A DNA stretch of 64,000 nucleotides, taken from positions 124,001 to 188,000 of the forward strand of contig NZ_CANKXK010000006.1 of the NCBI RefSeq assembly GCF_947487605.1, read 5' to 3'. The notes beneath the pieces are model-generated. The model ran no database searches. It was not told the DNA's origin and worked only from the letters and a program-made list of their open reading frames with translations. Below, piece after piece: positions 34,987-44,305 of the stretch; position 1 is the stretch's first letter; every line of letters begins with the position of its first letter. The translations under genes and the position numbers were made by a program. The stretch is from an uncultured Algibacter sp. GTDB taxonomy: Bacteria > Bacteroidota > Bacteroidia > Flavobacteriales > Flavobacteriaceae.

Positions 34987-35946
34987 TTAATCTTCTAAAA
35001 TTTTATAATCGTCTTTTTGTGGCTCTATAACTTCGCCAAATAATTTGTCTTTCCAGTTAGTCCAGTTATATTTCTTGGATAAAATAAATAACAATATTGG
35101 AAAAACCACAAATACAGGTACAAAAATTTCTCCTAATCCCATGGTCTCTGGATCACTCATATCCTTTAAAATTGAATGGGTTTGAAATGCTGTCCAATCT
35201 GCTGTTACCAAAAGCGCTGTAAACAAGTTATTTGCTGCATGAAAGCCTAATGCTAGTTCTAAACCATCATCCATTAAAGTCATAATACCTAAAAACAAAC
35301 CTGTGCCTATATAATAAACCATAATAATTGGTCCTAATTTATCTACTTCTGGGTTTGCAATGTGTAGTAAGCCAAAAACAGCTGAAGTTGTAATTAATGG
35401 TATCCATTTGTTTTTTACAAGAACTCCTATTCCCTGCATTAAATACCCTCTAAATAAATATTCCTCGAAACTGGTTTGTAATGGTACTAATATAATTGCT
35501 ATAATGCAAAGAATTATAAACGGGACTAATTTAAAATTCACAACATAATCTTCTGGGGACATAAAATAATCGACCAATACTAGTCCACTAGATAATATTC
35601 CCCATAAAAAGAAAACAAACCAAAAACGGCTCCAATCAATTTGTTTTCGTGATGTTGTTAAATGAGTAATGGACTGATTGTGCAAATATTTTACAGCTAT
35701 TAAAAGCCCTAACAAACCAACAGCAAACGACAACAGCATTAAGAATAAATTCAAATTAGGCTCTAAAAGTGTCATCACCTCTTTTTCATTAAGACCACTT
35801 AAGCCATCATCATTTTGAAATGCCTTAAATAAAACCGCCCCAGTAAAAGGCAATTGCCCTAATATAACGGCAAACACTACAATAACTACACCTACTAAAT
35901 AGCGCCACCAATCGTGCAACACATTAAACGCTTGAGCTATATACAT
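34987..35946 (-). CDS. CPBP-family intramembrane metalloprotease
   Basis: 319 aa with about eight membrane helices. The Abi/CPBP motifs are EEYLFRGYLMQG (EExxxR, about 163) and, later, FGLLHIANPE and LGFHAANNLFTAL (His ligands). It lies between menE (7 bases away) and menC, so it is co-transcribed with menaquinone genes. Role and substrate unknown. Confidence 0.88.
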   Translation of the reverse strand: MYIAQAFNVLHDWWRYLVGVVIVVFAVILGQLPFTGAVLFKAFQNDDGLSGLNEKEVMTLLEPNLNLFLMLLSFAVGLLGLLIAVKYLHNQSITHLTTSRKQIDWSRFWFVFFLWGILSSGLVLVDYFMSPEDYVVNFKLVPFIILCIIAIILVPLQTSFEEYLFRGYLMQGIGVLVKNKWIPLITTSAVFGLLHIANPEVDKLGPIIMVYYIGTGLFLGIMTLMDDGLELALGFHAANNLFTALLVTADWTAFQTHSILKDMSDPETMGLGEIFVPVFVVFPILLFILSKKYNWTNWKDKLFGEVIEPQKDDYKILED

Positions 35947-36009
35947 ATCTTATAAATTAATTCCGAATCATCCACGGAGTGTTAGTTAATAAATTGACAC
36001 AGCACCTAT

Positions 36010-37056
36010 TTAGTGCTGTATCCTTTCTATATTCCAATTAGTATTTCTATTATATTTTAAAGTACCATTTTTTACTTGCAATGGTGAATCAAAGTTATTA
36101 GTAAACAAACCTCCAGTACCTAAGCCTTGAATCATTTTACTTTTTTTAGTATAAGTATATTGCGCTATAGCATTTAATCCTACATTACTTTCTAATGCAC
36201 TAGTAATCCACCAAGAAATATTTTGATTTTCTGATAGTTCTATCCACTCATCACTACCTTTAAAACCGCCAACTAAGCTAGGCTTTAAAATAATATATTG
36301 TGGCTTTATGGTTTGTAGTAACTCATGCTTTTTTGTTACATTAAAAACGCCTATTAATTCTTCATCTAAAGCAATTGGCAAGGGTGTTTGCTCACACAAT
36401 AATGCCATTTTTTCTAATTGACCTTGTTTTATTGGTTGTTCGATAGAGTGTAAATCGAAATCTGATAATATTTTCAATGTTTCTAAAGCTTCTTCAAATA
36501 AAAATGCACCATTAGCATCGACCCTTAATTCTATATCTTTTGAACTGAATTCATTTCGTATGGATTTAAGCAGACTGACCTCTGCTTGAAAATCAATAGC
36601 ACCTATTTTCATTTTAATACAACTAAAACCAGCTTCAATTTTCTCTTTTATTTGCTGTTTCATAAAAGCTTCATCTCCCATCCATACTAAACCATTAATT
36701 GGAATGGCAGCTTCACTTTGTGTGAATTTTGATGGAAATAATTCAAACACATCATCACTTTCTAAAGATTTAAAAGCGGTTTCTAAACCAAATTGAATAC
36801 TAGGAAACTCTATAAGTTCAGGGAGCAAAACCTCTAAACCCAAATTAATATTGTTGCAAACCCATTTTAGCTTGTCTTCGTAATCAACTCTATCATCAAT
36901 TGAAAGTCCTCTAAACAATCCGCATTCACCAATACCTTCTCTGCTTTCTGATTTTAAAATAAGAAACCAAGTCTCCTTAGTTTTTAAGATACCTCGAGAA
37001 GTTCCGCTAGGTTGTTTAAAATTAAGAATGTATTTTTTATACGATGCTTGAATCAT
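36010..37056 (-). CDS. menC: o-Succinylbenzoate synthase
   Basis: 348-aa enolase-superfamily dehydratase forming o-succinylbenzoate. Catalytic Lys residues are in CIKMKIGAIDF (about 146-148) and IILKPSLVGGF. Metal ligands are in RVDANGAF, SIEQPI and IALDEELIG. It abuts the UPF0173 hydrolase gene (stop-start with no gap). Confidence 0.92.
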   Translation of the reverse strand: MIQASYKKYILNFKQPSGTSRGILKTKETWFLILKSESREGIGECGLFRGLSIDDRVDYEDKLKWVCNNINLGLEVLLPELIEFPSIQFGLETAFKSLESDDVFELFPSKFTQSEAAIPINGLVWMGDEAFMKQQIKEKIEAGFSCIKMKIGAIDFQAEVSLLKSIRNEFSSKDIELRVDANGAFLFEEALETLKILSDFDLHSIEQPIKQGQLEKMALLCEQTPLPIALDEELIGVFNVTKKHELLQTIKPQYIILKPSLVGGFKGSDEWIELSENQNISWWITSALESNVGLNAIAQYTYTKKSKMIQGLGTGGLFTNNFDSPLQVKNGTLKYNRNTNWNIERIQH

Positions 37057-37734
37057 TTACAGTTCGATATAATCTCCTATTTCTAAAAGCATTAAATCTT
37101 TTTCTTTTTCAAAAAACTTTTGTTTAGCTGCCTTATGATCAATTTCTATATAACCAAAAGTATCAAAATGATATCCTAGAACCTTATCACATGCTACAAA
37201 ATCGCTAGCTAAAATCGCATCTTCAATTCCCATGGTAAAATTATCACCAATAGGTAAAATAGCTAAATCGAGCTTAGTTTGGAGTGGTATTAATTTCATG
37301 TCGAAAGTAAGCGCAGTATCGCCTGCAATGTATATGTTTTTATGTTCTCCTTCTATTACAAAGCCTCCTGGTTGCCCTCCATAGCTTCCATCTGGGAAAG
37401 AAGATGTATGAATAGCATTTACATATTTAACAGTTCCAAATTCAAAATCCCATTTTCCACCATGATTCATGGGATGGCCTTCTATACCTAATTTTTCATA
37501 ATGTGATACAATTTCAAAATTAGAAATAACTACAGCACCAGTGCGTTTTGCTATGGCTTCAACATCTACAATATGATCTTGATGCGCATGTGTTATTAAA
37601 ATATAATCTGCTTCAAGGGTATCTATGTCTATTGCAGTAGCCTTTGGATTTGCCGAAATAAATGGATCTACTAGAAGCTTAATATCGCCTATTTGAATCC
37701 CTAAACTAGCGTGACCGTAAAATGTAATTTTCAT
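37057..37734 (-). CDS. UPF0173-type metal-dependent hydrolase
   Basis: 225-aa metallo-beta-lactamase-fold protein. The metal site is THAHQDHIVDVEAI, the second His is in NHGGKWDFEFG, and AGDTALTFDMKLI follows. Substrate unknown. The gene is embedded in the men row with zero spacing to menC, so it may act on a menaquinone intermediate or simply be co-regulated. Confidence 0.88.
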   Translation of the reverse strand: MKITFYGHASLGIQIGDIKLLVDPFISANPKATAIDIDTLEADYILITHAHQDHIVDVEAIAKRTGAVVISNFEIVSHYEKLGIEGHPMNHGGKWDFEFGTVKYVNAIHTSSFPDGSYGGQPGGFVIEGEHKNIYIAGDTALTFDMKLIPLQTKLDLAILPIGDNFTMGIEDAILASDFVACDKVLGYHFDTFGYIEIDHKAAKQKFFEKEKDLMLLEIGDYIEL

Positions 37735-37766
37735 AGTATTGAATTTTAATTAGAAAAGTAATGATT

Positions 37767-39263
37767 CTACTCTAAAATTAAAAATTGTTTTTTGCCACTA
37801 CTTCTACTTATTGTAACAAAGCGATTTCCATTAAAAATACCATAATATGGTAAATAAAAAGTCTTACCCTTATTGTCTTGAATTTTATTGTATGAGGGTT
37901 TCCCTAAATCGTCAAAAACGATGTCGTATAAAGATGTAGATTCCAACCAACCTTTAGATACTTTAACTCTACCATCATCTTTTTCTGTTAAGTTTTTACC
38001 AGAATTTAAAATAACATGTAGTTCATCATCTTTAACAAATGCGTTATATGAAGGTCGTGTATCTCTTTTAAAAATACTTCTGCCCCATTCTAAATTTCCT
38101 TCAGAATTAAGTTTTAGCACAAGTACATTATTATAATGGTAGGTTGTTACCCAAATGCCACCATTCATACCATTTGGAACATACTGCTGTGTAATAAAAA
38201 ACTCTTCTGCTAATAGATAAGTGTTTCCTTTAGAATCTGTAATTACATAGTCTACATAATAACTCGACAATTCATCGCCTCTATCTTTCTTTCTTTTAGC
38301 TCTGGTCTCGTTGTATAAATCTTTGTAGACTTCGTCAGGAAGATTAAAAGATTTACTTTCTGTTACTTCCATTGTAGCCGTATCTACATTAAATATCAAT
38401 GTACCTTTTATTTTACCTGCTCTTTCATCAGAGTAAAAGCCTAATAATTTTATTTCATTTTTAATATTTGAAATTATTAAAGAATTTATATGTGCTTCTT
38501 TATTAAATTCTACTTTACTTGTTTCAATGTTTGAACTAGAAATTTTATTAAGTACGAAATCGTAATTAGCCTTTCCACGTTTTTTTTCTTTACGCCCTTC
38601 TAAAAACAACTTACCTAGTGCATAAACATTAGCTTCATCATCAATTGATAAATCGTTAGCTTCGTAAAATTTTTCAACGTTTTCTTGATATCCCTTTTTG
38701 TAAATTAATTCAAGGGTTTCAGAATTATAAACGTGTACTGTATAAGAATTAGAGTTTTTCTTTATATCGTCTGTAGAAACTACAAAATAGGCACCATTTG
38801 GAGACATTGCAAATCCAGTTTCTCTTTTATTACTTCCAGAGAAAATACTCTGATTCTTTTCAACATTAGCTGTAAATAATTTTGTTTTTTTATGAGAACC
38901 ATCATTAATACTGAACTCATGACAATAAACAGTTCGTTCTTTTTTTGAAGGAGAAAATACAGTGAAAATTTTCATTGTATTGTTAAAAGCCAAATCGCCA
39001 TAATAATCTTCTTGTTTTTCCTTAGGAATAACGACATTCTTTATCCTACCAAGTGACTCGTTAAAGACATCAAACAATAAATTTTTTCTACTATATCTAA
39101 CTATTCCTGTTAAATTTTCGGGTGAAGTATGAATGGATAATACATCTCCTGACTTTACTTTGTCCTTGAACTCGACACTTTCTCTAACTTTTAAGTTTGT
39201 TGTACTTTGCGAAAAACAATTTGCTGTTAGCATTATTGCTAAAATTAGTATTATTTTTTTCAT
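37767..39263 (-). CDS. Secreted protein of unknown function in the men row
   Basis: 498 aa with a signal peptide (ILILAIMLTANCFSQS). The rest is beta-rich, with propeller-like blades (GFAMSPNGAYFVVSTDDI, LSIDDEANVYALGKLF, YVITDSKGNTYLLAEEFF, VLVLKLNSEGNLEWGRSIF). Each resembles a WD or 6-bladed repeat strand set, so it may be a periplasmic or surface beta-propeller. No enzymatic motif. It lies between menA and the UPF0173 gene on the same strand. Confidence 0.7.
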   Translation of the reverse strand: MKKIILILAIMLTANCFSQSTTNLKVRESVEFKDKVKSGDVLSIHTSPENLTGIVRYSRKNLLFDVFNESLGRIKNVVIPKEKQEDYYGDLAFNNTMKIFTVFSPSKKERTVYCHEFSINDGSHKKTKLFTANVEKNQSIFSGSNKRETGFAMSPNGAYFVVSTDDIKKNSNSYTVHVYNSETLELIYKKGYQENVEKFYEANDLSIDDEANVYALGKLFLEGRKEKKRGKANYDFVLNKISSSNIETSKVEFNKEAHINSLIISNIKNEIKLLGFYSDERAGKIKGTLIFNVDTATMEVTESKSFNLPDEVYKDLYNETRAKRKKDRGDELSSYYVDYVITDSKGNTYLLAEEFFITQQYVPNGMNGGIWVTTYHYNNVLVLKLNSEGNLEWGRSIFKRDTRPSYNAFVKDDELHVILNSGKNLTEKDDGRVKVSKGWLESTSLYDIVFDDLGKPSYNKIQDNKGKTFYLPYYGIFNGNRFVTISRSSGKKQFLILE

Positions 39264-39287
39264 ATGTTTTAGTAATATTTTTTTAAT

Positions 39288-40190
39288 TTAAAGTAAGTGC
39301 CCTATTCCCATTAGTACTGCAAGGAGAAATGTAGTTAATGCCAACTTTTTTAATTCTGGATCTAATTCCTTTAAATCTTTTATTTTAGAAACCTTTCTTA
39401 AGTGGATAAATAAGGGTACATAGGCCACAATAAAAATTAAATTAAGAGGTGATGTATAATATAGAATGCCAAAAAGACCAGATAAACCTATAGCTAAAGT
39501 TAGCAACGTAACATGATATGTTTTTACATATTTTGCACCTAATTTTACAGCTAGCGTTACTTTACCAGCTTTTTCATCAGATTTTATATCGCGCATATTG
39601 TTTAAATTTAAAACTGCTGCACTTAAAAGACCAATAGCAAATGCTGGTAAAAAAACGACATGATCTATTACTTTTGCATAAAGCACGTAACAGCCAATAA
39701 CACTTAATAATCCGAAAAAGATAAAAACAAATAAATCACCTAAAGCGTTATAACCATAAGGAGAATTTCCAATAGTATATTTAATTGCGGCAATTATTGA
39801 TGCAATTCCAAGTAAAAAGAAAAGCATTGTTAGTATAAAATGTTTAACTCCAAATGCCGAAAAAACAAGCATAAACGCTAGGCATATAGAAATTAATATG
39901 TTAATTCTAATTGCATTAAACATCTCCTCTGGAGATATTTTACCACTTTGTATAGCGCGCTCAGGACCAATTCTGTCATCATTGTCTGTTTCTTTAATTC
40001 CGTCACCATAGTCGTTAGCTAGGTTTGAAAGAATTTGTAAACTTAAAGTTGTAAGAATTGCTAAAGTGAATATTTTCCATTCAAAATAACCATTATATGC
40101 TGCAAAACAAGATGCTAAAATAATTCCAGAAACGGATAGTGGTAAAGTTCTTAACCGCATCGTGGATATCCACAATAATACATTTTTCAT
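39288..40190 (-). CDS. menA: 1,4-dihydroxy-2-naphthoate polyprenyltransferase
   Basis: 300-aa UbiA-superfamily membrane enzyme with about eight helices. The first Asp-rich motif is NLANDYGDGIKETDNDDR (about 56-73), the second LNNMRDIKSDEKAGK (about 200-214). It attaches the isoprenoid tail in menaquinone synthesis. The start at ATG 40190 follows the menB stop by one base. The ATG further upstream would overlap menB. Confidence 0.92.
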   Translation of the reverse strand: MKNVLLWISTMRLRTLPLSVSGIILASCFAAYNGYFEWKIFTLAILTTLSLQILSNLANDYGDGIKETDNDDRIGPERAIQSGKISPEEMFNAIRINILISICLAFMLVFSAFGVKHFILTMLFFLLGIASIIAAIKYTIGNSPYGYNALGDLFVFIFFGLLSVIGCYVLYAKVIDHVVFLPAFAIGLLSAAVLNLNNMRDIKSDEKAGKVTLAVKLGAKYVKTYHVTLLTLAIGLSGLFGILYYTSPLNLIFIVAYVPLFIHLRKVSKIKDLKELDPELKKLALTTFLLAVLMGIGHLL

Positions 40191-40191
40191 A

Positions 40192-41037
40192 TTAAGGAAT
40201 CCATTTTTTATCAAAATTCGGCTTTCGCTTTTCTAAGAAGGCGTTTCTACCTTCTACAGCCTCTTCTGTCATGTATGCAAGACGTGTTGCTTCACCAGCA
40301 AAAACTTGTTGTCCAACCATGCCATCGTCGGTTAAATTCATCGCAAATTTTAACATTTTTATGGAGGTTGGTGATTTTGCCAGAATTTCTTGAGCCCATT
40401 GATAAGCAGTGTCTTCTAATTCGGCATGAGGTATCACTGCATTTACCATTCCCATCTCAAAAGCTTCTTGGGCAGAATAGTTTCGTCCTAAAAAGAATAT
40501 TTCTCTAGCTTTTTTCTGACCGACCATTTTAGCTAAATAAGCAGAACCATAACCACCATCAAAACTCGTAACATCTGCATCTGTTTGCTTAAAAATAGCA
40601 TGCTCTTTACTTGCTAAAGTTAAATCGCAAATAACATGTAAGCTATGTCCACCACCTACAGCCCAACCAGGCACAACTGCAATTACAGCCTTTGGCATAA
40701 AACGAATCAATCTTTGTACTTCTAGTATGTTTAAACGATGATAACCATCCTCGCCTACATACCCTTGATGCCCTCTTGCTTTTTGATCTCCTCCACTGCA
40801 AAAAGAATAAACTCCATCTTTGGTAGATGGGCCTTCTGCAGAAAGTAATACCACACCAATATTTACATCTTCATTGGCATCATAAAAAGCTTCATATAAT
40901 TCACTTGTAGTTTTTGGTCTAAAGGCATTCCTTACATTTGGTCTATTAAAAGCTATACGAGCTACACCATTACACTTCTTATACGTAATATCTTGGTATT
41001 CTTTAGCTGTTACCCAATTAGGTTGCTCCATTTTCAT
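40192..41037 (-). CDS. menB: 1,4-dihydroxy-2-naphthoyl-CoA synthase
   Basis: 281-aa crotonase-fold enzyme that cyclises o-succinylbenzoyl-CoA. It has the CoA/oxyanion segment FCSGGDQKARGHQGY, and the GVVLLSAEG and AVVPGWAVGGGHSLHV blocks. The catalytic Asp is in SFDGGYGSAYLAKMVG. ATG 41037 is preferred (41031 is also possible); the upstream 41049 codon is TTG. First gene of the men row. Confidence 0.94.
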   Translation of the reverse strand: MKMEQPNWVTAKEYQDITYKKCNGVARIAFNRPNVRNAFRPKTTSELYEAFYDANEDVNIGVVLLSAEGPSTKDGVYSFCSGGDQKARGHQGYVGEDGYHRLNILEVQRLIRFMPKAVIAVVPGWAVGGGHSLHVICDLTLASKEHAIFKQTDADVTSFDGGYGSAYLAKMVGQKKAREIFFLGRNYSAQEAFEMGMVNAVIPHAELEDTAYQWAQEILAKSPTSIKMLKFAMNLTDDGMVGQQVFAGEATRLAYMTEEAVEGRNAFLEKRKPNFDKKWIP

Positions 41038-41085
41038 TATTTTAGTCAAAAATAAATTTTATTTCATTAAAACACTTATATACCA

Positions 41086-42183
41086 ATGAAAAATAATATT
41101 TCATTTGCTTTTTTATTTGCTTTTTCACTTGCATGCTTTTCTCAACCATATGAATTTAAAACTATTATCGATTTAGAAGCTACAGATGTAATTAGCCAAG
41201 GCAGAACAGGAACTTGTTGGAGCTTTTCTACTTCGTCGTTTTTAGAAAGTGAAATTGTTAGACTTACTGGTAAAAAAATTGATTTATCTGAAATATACAA
41301 TGTTCGAAACACTTACCCGAAAAAAGCTTGGGTTTATGTTATGCGTCAAGGAAAGGCTCAATTTAGTGAAGGTGGTTTAGCGCACGATGTTATTAATAGT
41401 GTTAGAGATTATGGGCTTGTACCAAATAATGCATACTCTGGGTTAAACAACGGTGAAGAAAATCACAATCACTCACAATTAATTGATACATTATCCAAAA
41501 CTTTAAAGAGTTATATTAAAAACCCTAAAGGCAATTCAACCAACTGGCAGGATGAAATAAATAAGATACTGGATAGCTATTTAGGAAAAAATATAACTCA
41601 ATTTACTTTTGAAGGTGCTAAATTTACACCCAAGTCATTTTTAGAATTTACTAAGATAAATCCTGACGATTATATTTCAATAACTTCATTTACTCATGTA
41701 CCATACAATAGCGAGTTTATTTTAAATATTCCAGATAATTTTTCAAATGGAAAATTCCTTAATGTACCATTAGATAAATTGGTAAGTATTGCTAATCACG
41801 CTTTAGAAAATGGGTATACTATTGAATTAGATTGTGATGTTAGTGAAAAATCGTTTTCATCAAAATACGGTATAGCTATTATTCCTGAAGATGAATTAAA
41901 AACCAAAGAAAAACTCAACTTTGTAACCAAGGAAAAAACAATTTCTCCAGAATTTAGACAACAAGAGTTTGAAAATTATAATACTACTGATGATCACTTA
42001 ATGCATATTACTGGCTTAGTAAAAGATCAAAATGAAAATACTTATTATAAAGTAAAGAACTCGTGGGGTACTAACTCTAAACGTATAGGTAATAATGGTT
42101 ATATTTATATGAGTGAAGCATATTTTAAGTTAAAGACCATTTCTATTATGGTACATAAAGATGCTTTAAATAAAATTCAATAG
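41086..42183 (+). CDS. Secreted papain-like cysteine peptidase (aminopeptidase C type)
   Basis: 365-aa C1 peptidase related to bleomycin hydrolase/PepC. The signal peptide ends near LACFSQP. The catalytic Cys44 is in GRTGTCWSFST, preceded by the oxyanion Gln. The His is in DDHLMHITGLV (about 307) and the Asn in YKVKNSWGTN (about 325). The secretion signal is unusual for PepC but common in Bacteroidota. Divergent from menB across 48 bases. Probably an extracytoplasmic peptidase. Confidence 0.9.
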   Translation: MKNNISFAFLFAFSLACFSQPYEFKTIIDLEATDVISQGRTGTCWSFSTSSFLESEIVRLTGKKIDLSEIYNVRNTYPKKAWVYVMRQGKAQFSEGGLAHDVINSVRDYGLVPNNAYSGLNNGEENHNHSQLIDTLSKTLKSYIKNPKGNSTNWQDEINKILDSYLGKNITQFTFEGAKFTPKSFLEFTKINPDDYISITSFTHVPYNSEFILNIPDNFSNGKFLNVPLDKLVSIANHALENGYTIELDCDVSEKSFSSKYGIAIIPEDELKTKEKLNFVTKEKTISPEFRQQEFENYNTTDDHLMHITGLVKDQNENTYYKVKNSWGTNSKRIGNNGYIYMSEAYFKLKTISIMVHKDALNKIQ

Positions 42184-42245
42184 TCAAAACTATAAATACT
42201 TCAAAAAACTAAATGAATTTTGGCTTTTTCATAATTATTATTAAA

Positions 42246-42291
42246 TACTTACAAGTAAGTATTGCACTACGAATAATGTTAATTATCTTTG
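42246..42291 (+). promoter_or_regulatory. Promoter with overlapping palindrome
   Basis: TTG (42262-42264), 19 bases, TATCTTTG (42284-42291): an ideal Bacteroidota promoter. The inverted repeat TACTTAC-AA-GTAAGTA (42246-42261) ends exactly at the -33 TTG. It drives the 60-aa gene at 42367. Confidence 0.65.
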
Positions 42292-42366
42292 TATACAGAT
42301 GAAAATTCAAATAAAACTTGCATTTCATCTTATTTAATTGTATTTTGTCGATGTTTTTAATCCCAA

Positions 42367-42549
42367 ATGCTTATGTTATTAACAATTACAATCTGTCTTA
42401 CTGTATTAGTTGCCTTTAACTTTTTATTACTTAAATTTAGTTGTAGTAAAACTAATAAGCGACAAAAAATAGCAAAAAAACCTATTGTTTTTACGCCAAG
42501 GACTACCAGAGAATCGGCTTCAACTCAGCTTGCTCCAACTGGAAGTTAG
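42367..42549 (+). CDS. 60-aa membrane protein with Pro/Thr-rich tail
   Basis: One N-terminal helix (about 3-25; MLLTITICLTVLVAFNFLLL) then a basic Cys-containing part (KFSCSKTNKRQKIAKKP) and a tail ending ESASTQLAPTGS. The reading frame overlaps the end of ung on the other strand by 47 bases. A good promoter 76 bases upstream supports expression. Function unknown; a chance reading frame is possible. Confidence 0.5.
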   Translation: MLMLLTITICLTVLVAFNFLLLKFSCSKTNKRQKIAKKPIVFTPRTTRESASTQLAPTGS

Positions 42550-43168
42550 TTTTACTAAAATGCTTGTTTCCAAACCAATACCCTCTATTAGCACTTAATG
42601 GAGAGGGGTGTCCCGTTTGTAATATCGTGTTTTTTGACTTATCAATTAATTTTTTTTTTCGCTTAGCATAACCGCCCCAAAGTAAAAAAACAACTCCTTG
42701 TTTCTTGGTATTTATTAATTGAATAACTGCATCAGTAAAAGTTTCCCATCCTTTTTTTTGATGACTCCCTGCTTCATTGGCTCTTACCGTTAATGTTGCA
42801 TTTAACATTAACACACCTTGATCTGCCCATCTCAACAAATTACCACTTTTAGGATAAGGAATTCCTAAATCATTTTCAATTTCCTTAAAAATATTTATTA
42901 ATGACGGCGGGTGTGCTATACCATTATTAACAGAAAAACATAAACCATTTGCTTGCCCCAAACCATGATATGGATCTTGACCAATAATTACCACTTTCAA
43001 ATCATTAAAATGACAATGATTAAAAGCATTGAAAATTTGCTCTTTGGGAGGAAAACACGTGTGAGTTTTATATTCAGCTTTTACAAAGCTAACAAGGCTC
43101 TTGAAGTATGGCTTAGAAAATTCTTCTTCAAGATAAGGTTTCCAGCTATCATGAATATTAAGTCGCAT
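42503..43168 (-). CDS. ung: Uracil-DNA glycosylase
   Basis: 221-aa family 1 UDG that removes uracil from DNA. The water-activating loop is VIIGQDPYHG with the catalytic Asp65. The Leu-intercalation loop is GHPSPLSANRGYWF. LLWGGYAKRKKKLI precedes it. All catalytic motifs intact. It lies 5 bases from holA on the same strand. Confidence 0.97.
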   Translation of the reverse strand: MRLNIHDSWKPYLEEEFSKPYFKSLVSFVKAEYKTHTCFPPKEQIFNAFNHCHFNDLKVVIIGQDPYHGLGQANGLCFSVNNGIAHPPSLINIFKEIENDLGIPYPKSGNLLRWADQGVLMLNATLTVRANEAGSHQKKGWETFTDAVIQLINTKKQGVVFLLWGGYAKRKKKLIDKSKNTILQTGHPSPLSANRGYWFGNKHFSKTNFQLEQAELKPILW

Positions 43169-43173
43169 TAAAA

Positions 43174-44178
43174 TTAATTTAAAATTTTAACTAGCAATTC
43201 CTTTAAAAGATCTCCCTGAGGTGCGGAGCTTGATCCAACACCTTTACTTTTTAAATCAAACTCTCTTAAAGTAGAAACCACCACACTCACTTTACGCATA
43301 GGGTAATTTCTAGCAGCATTAATGTATTCATTAACAAAATATGGATTGACTCTTAATGCAGATGCAACACTTCTTGGATTTTTATCTGAAAGACCATGAA
43401 AATGAAGTAATTGCGAAAAGAAATTAAATAACAATGACACCGTTACAACCATAGGATTGTCCTTTGGGTTTTCAGAAAAATACTTAACAATTTGATGCGC
43501 CTTAACACTATTTTTTTCTCCAATAGCTTTGCGTAACTCGAAATTATTGTAATCCTTACTAATACCAATATTTTCCTCAATAATCTCTGGTGTAATTTGA
43601 CTGCCTTTTGGTAAAACTATTTGAAGTTTTTCTAGCTCATTATTAATCTTACTCAAATCAGTTCCTAAAAACTCCACAAGCATTTGAGCTGCTTTAGGAG
43701 AAATTGTATAGTCCTTTGGGGATAAAACACGTCTAATCCAATCGGCTACTTGATTTTCGTAAAGCTTCTTGCTCTCATAAACAACACCAACTTTTTTTAT
43801 AGCCTTGTATAGCGCCTTACGTTTATCAATTTTTTTATACTTGTAATTAACAACCAAAACCGTAGTAGGTTGTGGATTATTAGCATAAGATGCTAATTTT
43901 TCAATTGTTCGCGAAAGTTCTTGAGCTTCTTTTATAATAACTACTTGATATTTAGACATCATTGGGTAACGCTTGGCATTACCAACAATATCTTCTATAG
44001 TAACGTCGCGACCATATAGAACCATTTGATTAAAACCACGTTCTTCTTCAGCTAAAACATTTGCTTCAATAAAATTGGAAATCTTATCAATATAATAAGG
44101 CTCCTCTCCCATTAAAAAATAAATGGGTTTTAAATTTCCATTTTTTATATCGGTTACTAATTGTTTTACTTCGTCCAA
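43174..44178 (-). CDS. holA: DNA polymerase III subunit delta
   Basis: 334-aa clamp-loader subunit. The protein begins (M)DEVKQLVTDIKNGNLKPIYF, with the FLMGEEPYYIDKIS loop and the C-terminal collar helices (GLSDKNPRSVASALRVNPYF). The start codon is TTG (44176-44178, minus strand). No Walker motif is expected in delta. Upstream of ung and divergent from the HsdR-N gene. Confidence 0.9.
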   Translation of the reverse strand: MDEVKQLVTDIKNGNLKPIYFLMGEEPYYIDKISNFIEANVLAEEERGFNQMVLYGRDVTIEDIVGNAKRYPMMSKYQVVIIKEAQELSRTIEKLASYANNPQPTTVLVVNYKYKKIDKRKALYKAIKKVGVVYESKKLYENQVADWIRRVLSPKDYTISPKAAQMLVEFLGTDLSKINNELEKLQIVLPKGSQITPEIIEENIGISKDYNNFELRKAIGEKNSVKAHQIVKYFSENPKDNPMVVTVSLLFNFFSQLLHFHGLSDKNPRSVASALRVNPYFVNEYINAARNYPMRKVSVVVSTLREFDLKSKGVGSSSAPQGDLLKELLVKILN

Positions 44179-44253
44179 TTACTTTTAAATTTTCAATTAA
44201 CAGATACAAAATTCCAAAAACTAAATCTGCAAATTGGAATTTGTACTTGGAAA

Positions 44254-44284
44254 TTGTTATTTATGGTTTTCTAGATTAACTTTG
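44254..44284 (+). promoter_or_regulatory. Promoter TTG-N20-TAACTTTG of the HsdR-N gene
   Basis: TTG 44254-44256, 20 bases, TAACTTTG 44277-44284. It predicts a start of transcription near 44291, so translation cannot begin at the earlier in-frame TTG codons (44234, 44282) and fits TTG 44306. Confidence 0.6.
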
Positions 44285-44305
44285 AAAAAATATAAAACGC
44301 TTCTC

